Assembly (NCBI GenBank): GCA_005784505.1
Contig: VCAZ01000121.1
Coordinates: forward strand, 67,001-131,000
Direction of reading: 5' to 3'
DNA length: 64,000 bases
From: Bagarius yarrelli
Lineage: Eukaryota > Chordata > Actinopteri > Siluriformes > Sisoridae
Shown here piece by piece: positions 57,363 through 64,000 of this stretch. A model generated the notes under the pieces. That model saw only the letters and a list, made by a program, of their open reading frames with translations. It was not told the DNA's origin and searched no databases. Both the position numbers and the translations under genes were made by a program. Position 1 is the stretch's first letter. Each line of letters begins with the position of its first letter.

Positions 57363-57547
57363 GAAGTGGTGGCGCAGTGGTTAAGGTGTTGGACTGATAT
57401 CAGAAGGATCGAGATTCGATTCCCAGCACCTCCAAGCCACCACTGTGGGCCCCTGAGCAAGGCCCTTAACCTCTAATTGCTCTTGTGTATAAAAGAGATA
57501 AATGTAAGTCGCTCTGGATAAGAATGTCTGCCAAATGCTGTAAATGG
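57363..57547 (+). repeat. SINE family A, near full length
   Basis: GTGGTGGCGCAGTGGTTAAG carries the best A-box of the window; then GAGATTCGATTCCCAGCACC, CCCTGAGCAAGGCCCTTAAC, CTGCCAAATGCTGTAAATGG. Confidence 0.88.
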
Positions 57548-57605
57548 ACAGGGACATACTGATTGTTGCACCTTTTACCCCACAGCGAAAGTGAAATTTA
57601 CACAG

Positions 57606-57737
57606 CTTTGGCAGACATCCTTATCCAGAGCAACTTACATTTATCTCATTTATACAACTGAGGGTTAAGGGCCTTGCTCAACAATCAACAATCCTCAGGT
57701 TGGTAGTCCAACACCTTAACCATGAGCCACCACTTGC
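57606..57737 (-). repeat. SINE family A, minus, internally deleted
   Basis: TTTGGCAGACATCCTTATCC, AAGGGCCTTGCTCAAC, then a jump to CAACACCTTAACCATGAGCC. With the plus copy at 57363-57547 it forms an inverted SINE pair 58 bases apart. Confidence 0.8.
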
Positions 57738-58883
57738 CTGAAATAAACCACGCAATATGTGTAAAGTGTAAAGTGTAAACATTTAGATTTAAATATAAGG
57801 GCAACAGCAAACAGCAAATAATGCATGGAGTATTTAGAGCATTTTGTTATAATGTCTTCATTTTACAACTTTAAAAGTAACTAACATTTATAAATAGAAA
57901 AAATAGTTTTTAATACTAATATAAAAATTCTTTTGAAATTAAAGACTGCATGAAGACTATAACCCAGGAACATCATGATGCTGTTTTTTTCCTGGTTTCA
58001 CATTTAGGCATTGCTTGTTGGTGGGTCTTTTCTGTTTTTAGTTAAGTTGAGTTTAAATGAGGTTTACAAATTAAAATAATAGTATAAAGCTATAAAACTA
58101 TGTACTAAATTAAAAATATGTTTTTATTACATTTTATAGCATTTTAGTAGATTTTTGTAATCGTTGTACTTTGAAGCATGGTGCAATTTGTTTTGCAGGA
58201 TTTGACTAAATCTAAGCAGAAAGTGTAGCTCACCATAAAACACACCATCATTTATCTGGCTACTTTTTTTTTATCATCAGTCACATTATCAAAAAACACC
58301 AGTAAACTAGTTCTATTGGTAGTCATAAATGCCTATGCTATATTACTACATTTGACAGTTGATGTGGCATGTTTCAGATCATAAACCTTTTAATTCATTT
58401 TCCATTTCTTTACTAAGAAAGGAATTCTATTATCTACTTCAAATGTGAATTGAAGTTTCTTTCGTCAATTGAAGTCTTAAAAAGTACGACATGCAGTGAT
58501 TTTTACAACTGGCTGTCTTACAAAACACAAAAAAGTCAAGAAAAAAAACAGCATGAACAGAAAATAAAGATAAAATACTCCGATGAGCATAAAAAATGGA
58601 CTATAATCTGAAAAAAATCAATTATTCATAAATGTATGTTTTCCTAAGCAGCCCGTTCCTTATTTGAGGAAAAAATTCTTTTTATATAAAACTTTTTATA
58701 TGTTGATTTTCCGCTCTCAGAGAATATTTTATTTTTATTATCGCTTATTATCCTAAAAAAGTTCAAATGCAAATACAGCATGTGAAATCAGGAGAAATAA
58801 ATTCCACACCAGTCTATGGAACGGCTTATCAGTTAGTTGTCCAATTACTTTTGGTCCTTTTGTAGTTTTATTTTGCTTTATTT
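57738..58883. other. Glypican intron 3; possible Tc1 terminus at about 58810-58870
   Basis: Mostly unrecognised. TAGTTGTCCAATTACTTTTG followed by GTCCTTTTG resembles the terminus of a fish Tc1-like element; weak. Confidence 0.4.
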
Positions 58884-58924
58884 AGCTTTATTTCGTAAAA
58901 TGACGGTGATTACGAAATAAAGCT
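58884..58924. repeat. Perfect 15-bp inverted repeat, 11-nt loop
   Basis: Arms AGCTTTATTTCGTAA and TTACGAAATAAAGCT, with loop AATGACGGTGA. Confidence 0.9.
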
Positions 58925-58946
58925 CCAAACTTCAATAACACCATTG

Positions 58947-58983
58947 ATTGATTTGCAATATACTGTATATATTGCAAATCAAT
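58947..58983. repeat. Perfect 16-bp inverted repeat, 5-nt loop
   Basis: Arms ATTGATTTGCAATATA and TATATTGCAAATCAAT, with loop CTGTA. It begins 22 bases after the previous hairpin. Confidence 0.9.
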
Positions 58984-59727
58984 GATTACTCAATGAAGAA
59001 AGAAAAAAGAAAGAAAAAGGAGAAGCCAAGCTACAGCAGCAACTTTTCAGTAATTTTTTAGAAATAAACATAAAGTTATTCTAGTATTTTACTTCGTGTC
59101 CTTCAGGGTTTAAAACAAGGGCTTTGATTACACCCTTATAAAGGAATTTTAATAGCAACTTGTGCTTTTGGATAATGCAAACAAGCCTCTGGAGGTTCTT
59201 GGGAGTGGAGCGGATTTCCATAGAACACAGTCAGTAAGACGGGTCACAGACAGAGTGCCGTCACACTTTTTTCTTTTTTTTTCTGGCTAAGATTTCCTGC
59301 ATTTTTCCAATAAGTATAAGAGAATAAAAATGAAATCACATACCTCAGGAGGTTTCTTTTCATTAAATTAATCTTCTCCACATTCTCTTGCTAGGAGGAC
59401 CAAAAGTAAAACTTTCTTCTTTATCTGTTCTTTATTTGTTCTATTTCTACTACTATCTTGCTTTCACTAATTCTCTCATCTCCTAGCATTTCCTTTTACC
59501 TTTAGCACTTTTTTTGTCACTAGCTAGCATATGATCATCAATCTTTATACAAATTCATGGATACATGAAAATATTAAGTTTATTCACTGAAAGGACCTCA
59601 CACCATTTGATATGAATGATTGGGATTTACAGAGTGTGTGCACTCCTGCATGTTTGAAATATAAATACAGAATAAGGAATTTTAAGCATCTTCATCTGAA
59701 TAAATATGAACATGAACATTCCTCTTC
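58984..59727. other. Glypican intron 3, nothing recognised
   Basis: AT-rich, with a short AAGAAAGAAAAAAG tract near 58998. Confidence 0.4.
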
Positions 59728-60051
59728 ATGCTTGCAATGAGAGCAATGGAAAGTTCAATATGTTATTACGAGAAAGAATTTGGCAGAAGTGAGTTAATGT
59801 TGTTAAGTGCATTCAACCATAGTTCTGGGCAGATGACATTTTCAGTGTATTGCCCAGGAAAAAAAAATCACCACCTGGATTTAACTAAGCAAATAGTTAA
59901 GAGCCTCCTATTGGATAAGTACTGCATGGATAACTATGTTTCAGCTGGCGAAAAATTATTAACTCTACCTAATACAGTGAGTAGCTTCTTATTTTTTAAA
60001 CCGTCATGCCCTGTAGTCGTGAAAAAGGTCAATCTGTTTCAGAAGGGTTGA
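59728..60051 (+). other. Unassigned 107-codon open frame next to a Tc1 relic
   Basis: The frame contains GRSELMLLSAFNHSSGQ, CPGKKNHHLDLTKQIVKSLL and KYCMDNYVSAGEKLLTLPN. It reads like real protein sequence more than random AT-rich translation, and it ends just before recognisable Tc1-like sequence. I do not recognise a family. It could be a captured host exon or accessory sequence of a transposon. Confidence 0.35.
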
Positions 60052-60069
60052 ATTATTGGCATCCATCAA

Positions 60070-60620
60070 GCTAAGAAAACATCTAAGGGGTTTGATAATA
60101 GTACTAAAATTGGGTTAAGAACTGCCCAAATTATTATAAACTGGAGGAATAGTGAGGAACCATCATCTTCGAGGAACAAATGTGGTCAAAAAAAATCTTG
60201 AATGATCATAATCGGCAATCACCTAAACCTTTGTTAAAATCAAATTGTGAAATTGTGAAACTTCTATCAGTGAAGCTAATCAGAAAAACAAAGGCTTCAG
60301 TTTGCTAGGGAGCATAAAGATTAGACTTTGAAGCAATGGAAGAAGGTCATGTGGTTTAATGAGTTCAGCTTTACCCTGTTGCAGAGTGATGAGCACATCA
60401 AGGTAAGAAAAGAGTTGGATGATGTCATGCACCAATCAAGCCTAGTGCCTGTGGGGTCAGAGCTGTGATCCGGGGTTGCTGCAGTTGGACAGGTTTAGGT
60501 GTGCCCAAAGAATGAGGTCAGGTGACTATCTGATTATACTGAATGGCCAGGTTGTTTTATCAATTGATGTGTGCTGTAATCAAAGCCAAACGCAGTCCAA
60601 TAAAATATTAGGTTGTGAAA
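60070..60620 (+). mobile_element. Tc1-like transposon relic
   Basis: CATCTAAGGGGTTTGATAAT, ATTGGGTTAAGAACTGCCCA, TTTGCTAGGGAGCATAAAGA, AGCAATGGAAGAAGGTCATG, AATGAGGTCAGGTGACTATC. In order these correspond to the middle of a fish Tc1-like transposase, with WKKVMWFNEFSFTLLQSDEH readable in one frame. Internal deletions and stops; inactive. Confidence 0.75.
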
Positions 60621-61607
60621 CAGTGTATTAGTGAGCTCAGGTATTCATTTTTGCCTGCCTGAGGTTAAGGTTAGGGCTCTAAGCAGGACACTTCCATTTA
60701 ATTTATTTTTATGGATCTTCAAGGTTCTTCGACAGGGCATTGTCATGATGGAGCAGTGGAAGACACACTTTTAGGGGTGCTGGTAATCTATATGTCATTA
60801 AATCAGCAGGAACAGCCAAGGATGCTTATTAAAAAGATGATTGAACCTTTAACCTATTAATTTGCATAATAAACCCTGCAGATTGTAATAACTATATATA
60901 AAATTCTTACAAATAATAAATAATAAATTCTTAGTAACTAATGGTATTGTTTGTCATGAAAAATTTGTTTGTTCAATGTAATTATATCTATGGTAGAAAA
61001 GACAATTAAGATATTACAATAAAATTGGATAGACTGTTCTTGACATTGTGTCCCCTTTAGGATAGTTGAAGTGCACTTAATTTCACTAATAGTCTTCTTG
61101 GCCATCACTGTACAGCTGAATAAAGTTCAAACATTGCAATTCTGCAACCGCATCGTTAAGTTGTTCTGCAAAATGAAAATGACGTATAGTCCATTACTTT
61201 GGATTCTCTGTGGGGTTCTAATACATTATGTAATTAATTTTAGTAAGAAAGTCATAATATTATAAAAAATATATGTGAGCACAATGCTGATATTTGTGAA
61301 ATTGAATGATGTCAGAAACAAAAGATGAAACAGGAATGCTTAATGTATAACTCTGTTATACCTCTAAAAGGGAATATATTAAAAGTGGTCTAAGATTTTA
61401 TACCTTTGTGTCTGCTTGCGTATTTATTGAAAATATATAAATAATTTTTATATTTAAAAACAAAATCAGTAAAATCAACACAATGTTAAAGGAACTAAGA
61501 GTGATTTCAGAATCATATTTGATAACAAAATTCACAGAAGTAAATAGACTTAAGATTTACTGTAGACGTAGACCATAAAGTTTTGTTGAAAAGCATGTAC
61601 TACTGAG
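60621..61607. other. Glypican intron 3, nothing recognised
   Basis: AT-rich. The open frame at 61071-61265 is unsupported. Confidence 0.4.
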
Positions 61608-61700
61608 GACTTAGGGGTTATAGAGGTTTTCCTTCCTCAGGAGCCCACAGTGGTGGCTTGGTGGGGCTAAGAATCGAACCCCAGTCTTCCCAAACTTATA
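61608..61700 (-). repeat. SINE family A fragment
   Basis: CTCAGGAGCCCACAGTGGTG, GCTTGGTGGGGCTAAGAATC, GAACCCCAGTCTTCC. Confidence 0.6.
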
Positions 61701-61824
61701 GTTTCCCCACTTCCCCATTTGTATAGTTTAGTGCTGCACTTAATTTACATATGTATACTTAATCCAGACCATGCTTATTAAGTTACTGTACCTTTTCTGA
61801 CGATTTTGCCAATAGTTTGTTAGT

Positions 61825-61960
61825 TTACATTTACATTTCTGGCAGTCTAGCAAGTTACATCCAACTGAGAAGTTGAGGGTCAAGGGACTTGCACAGGTGT
61901 CCAGCAGTGGCAGCTTTATGGTGCTGGGATTTGAAGCTAAGAACTAATCAGCTGTCCAAC
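61825..61960 (-). repeat. SINE family A, decayed
   Basis: TTACATTTACATTTCTGGCA, GGGTCAAGGGACTTGCACAG, CAGCAGTGGCAGCTTTATGG. Confidence 0.65.
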
Positions 61961-62114
61961 AAACCTCCTATTTGTTTTTACAACTATCTCCTACTATCCC
62001 AATGATTTGATTTCTCTGGAAACTTGTTATTTAATATCTATATATTTGCATCTGCTTTCTTATGTCTGCGACAGAAAATGTTGTTGATGACATTGTCACA
62101 TCAGGCTTTAATAA

Positions 62115-62660
62115 TAAGCATTAGGCTGACTGTGCTCAGGGCTGTGCATTAGGTGACAAACAACAGCTCCCACTCGGTATTCCCTTGGACCTGGAAGCAG
62201 TGAAATACGTACCTCTGGAATGCCGCATATTGTTATTTTGCCTCCTGGAACCTCTCGAATACTAATTGAACTGCATTGCCAAAGAGGCCCAATAAGGGCT
62301 ACTGGGGTGTCCAGGAGGTTAGCTTTATCTTTCTTCTCCATGCCGAAGATGCTTGATCACAGGTGCCTCTCAGTGTCCACCATAGCTGCCATAAAACGGT
62401 CAATTGCGATAAGGCTGTGGCCCGATGCAGATCTACTTCTCTTTCCTCCAGGTCTTCCATGTCTGCTTATTAAGCCAAAGTGTGTAGGCATGCTCCTGCC
62501 TTACCTGCTAAGACATAAGCATTCTCTACCAAGAGGGATGCCATTTTAAAAGCCTTGGTAGGCAGCTTAAGGGCCCCTAAATACGATGTCGTATTCAGGG
62601 ACAGATTGCTTGCTAGCATCTGTTCAAACAGTGGCATTGCCTGGTAAACATACTTTTTAG
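62115..62660 (-). mobile_element. DIRS-like retrotransposon gag relic
   Basis: Minus-strand reading gives FMAAMVDTERHL, an in-frame stop, then FGMEKKDKANLLDTPVA and FGxx-like blocks followed by REVPGGKITICGIPE. The spacing and residues follow the DIRS1-type fish gag pattern (AMAAMV-TERHL, then KEK-FLLDAPVSP, then a C-terminal FKSCIP-like block). Upstream, TKAFKMASLLVENAYVL is also compatible. Stops and frame changes make it inactive. No RT or tyrosine recombinase part is present. Confidence 0.6.
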
Positions 62661-63180
62661 CCTCAGCTAATTAATTATGGTATGTGTATAGTATCCCTTA
62701 TCCGCTAAAATAACCTAGTTGAGTACTCTTTGTTCCAGTATCCCGATACCTCGGTGTGTAGATCCTGAAAAAAATGGGAGGGATCTGGGTGGAAGTTGCA
62801 CTCTAGCTTTTAGGAAACATTCTTACTACATGTCCTGCTACACTTACTACAGGGTTGAGCATCCCTTTTTTTGGCTGCCCACTTTATGTTTCACTTAGCG
62901 GCAGCTTTGGTTAAAAAGCTTTCCATACACTGGGGAGCATCGTTGCAACTCCTCACACCCCTAATACTAATGGCTTCCACCTCCTCAGAGGATAAAAGCA
63001 GAATTTGGGCCTTAGAGAGGAGCTATTGTTTGAGGAGAGAGATAAGGCTAGGCCCGTCTTATACTACTTCGCCAAATCCGCCAGGGAGCCTCAAGACATC
63101 TCCTTGGGGACTCCGTGTTCCGCCATCTTCATTAAATACAGCAAGACAAAAGGAAAGTACATGCAAGAAAAAGATCTAAC
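62661..63180 (-). mobile_element. Possible 5' extension of the DIRS-like relic
   Basis: Minus-strand sequence from about 63130 reads MAEHGVPKEMS and then broken frames. It lacks the AT-rich character of nearby introns and may be the start of the same gag region. The link is inferred from position and composition only. Confidence 0.3.
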
Positions 63181-64000
63181 TGAGGTGCGCTGTTGCTTGT
63201 GTTTATATAGCATAACTTCCTTTTACAAATCATTTTCAAGGCTCTTTCGATTAAATATTTTACAAAATTGTTTTGTATTTTCAGTTTGTGTATTTTTTTC
63301 TACAATTTTTATGGACCTGGGTAGAAACATAGTAAATTAGTTAGTCAGTGAGTAAATTTGTTCTCTTTATTTGTTCTCTTCTTCTTCATTGTTGCCCTAG
63401 TCATTCTTTGTTTACAGAAAATAATACCAAACTCTTGACCTCAGGTGCTTCTTTAGAGGAAACAGGGATTAGATTCCTTTGCCATAGTTACCCCAGTGTG
63501 TAACAATAGACTCTGTGTCTCTGTGCACCACTGGTGTAACTTTGTTTTTACCCAACACCAGTGACTTAAAAATCCTTCAAGGTTGTAATGGTCTGGTGTC
63601 TCAATACTGTTATCCATATAGTGTACATTTATGCTCTTACTATTCCATCATTGTTTCTTAGATAAATATAATTGTGATTTAGGGAGTCATTATACCACAA
63701 ATGGTTCCCTAAAATAAATCTTTTCCAAAACAACAGGTCACAATCTAAGATCATACTGGTATGACGATGAAATGACAGCCTGGGCCCCTCACTGCAAAAA
63801 AAACCTACCCAATCATCTCACTGTAACACATTTTATATCCTGATGTAACTATTGACTTAACATCCATAGAAAGCCTCAGGGGTGAGGTGTCAGTTAACAT
63901 ACCCGGTCTGTTAGGATGAGTTTCAGGAAGTATTTCAAAAGGTTCTCAAAGGTCCAATTTTGTGCTCTTCAATCATATAGATCATAGAACAATGTTACTG
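63181..64000. other. Glypican intron 3 to window end, nothing recognised
   Basis: No exon or assigned repeat. The glypican gene continues past the edge. Confidence 0.45.

Noticed and set aside
63286..64000. A further glypican exon in the right end of the window
   Set aside because: I looked for the conserved CWNG-type and LANRRKEF-like blocks expected in exons 4-5 anywhere after 54086 and found none.

Overview
This is a window of teleost fish nuclear DNA. It is AT-rich and intron-rich, and it is crowded with tRNA-derived SINEs, Tc1-like transposon remnants, non-LTR retrotransposon remnants and microsatellites. The commonest SINE (tail ending in CTGCCAAATGCTGTAAATG) resembles elements I associate with catfishes and other ostariophysans. 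That placement is inference. I see no rRNA, no functional tRNA, no CRISPR array and no bacterial-style operon.

Three host genes can be built from exons with correct splice sites and matching phases. (1) Minus strand, 7766-10372: a SLAM/CD2-family (CD48/2B4-like) immune receptor of 6 exons and about 294 aa, with a V-like domain, a C2 domain, a poly-isoleucine membrane segment and a degenerate ITSM-like tyrosine motif. A broken tandem duplicate lies at 2572-3180. (2) Plus strand, 18722-22282: a secreted lectin of 7 exons and 588 aa, with four tandem C-type lectin-like domains and a conserved C-terminal tail. (3) Plus strand, from 27390: the first three coding exons (27390-27561, 39382-39543, 53392-54086) of a glypican of the GPC3/5 subgroup, closest to glypican-5. 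Its introns are 11.8 and 13.8 kb, and the remaining exons lie beyond the right edge.

Layout. 1-10.4 kb: duplicated SLAM-like locus broken up by SINEs and a Tc1 relic. 10.4-18.7 kb: repeats, including a SINE inverted duplication and an RTE-type LINE relic whose reverse-transcriptase reading frame carries an in-frame 36-bp minisatellite. 18.7-22.7 kb: lectin gene and its poly(A) signal. 23-27 kb: LINE relic and six same-orientation SINE copies. 27.1-64 kb: glypican promoter region, exons and introns. The introns hold two head-to-head halves of a DDE transposon (33.86-37.05 kb), a 550-bp GTAT satellite (51.7-52.2 kb), several perfect hairpins, a Tc1-like relic (60 kb) and a DIRS-like gag relic (62.1-62.7 kb).

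The two immune-type genes and the glypican are neighbours with no evident functional link. I found no convincing new multi-gene system. The most notable signals are an apparent gene-conversion tract between the SLAM-like copies, microsatellite-derived coding sequence (the poly-Ile membrane segment), the coding minisatellite in the RTE relic, and a set of perfect short hairpins.
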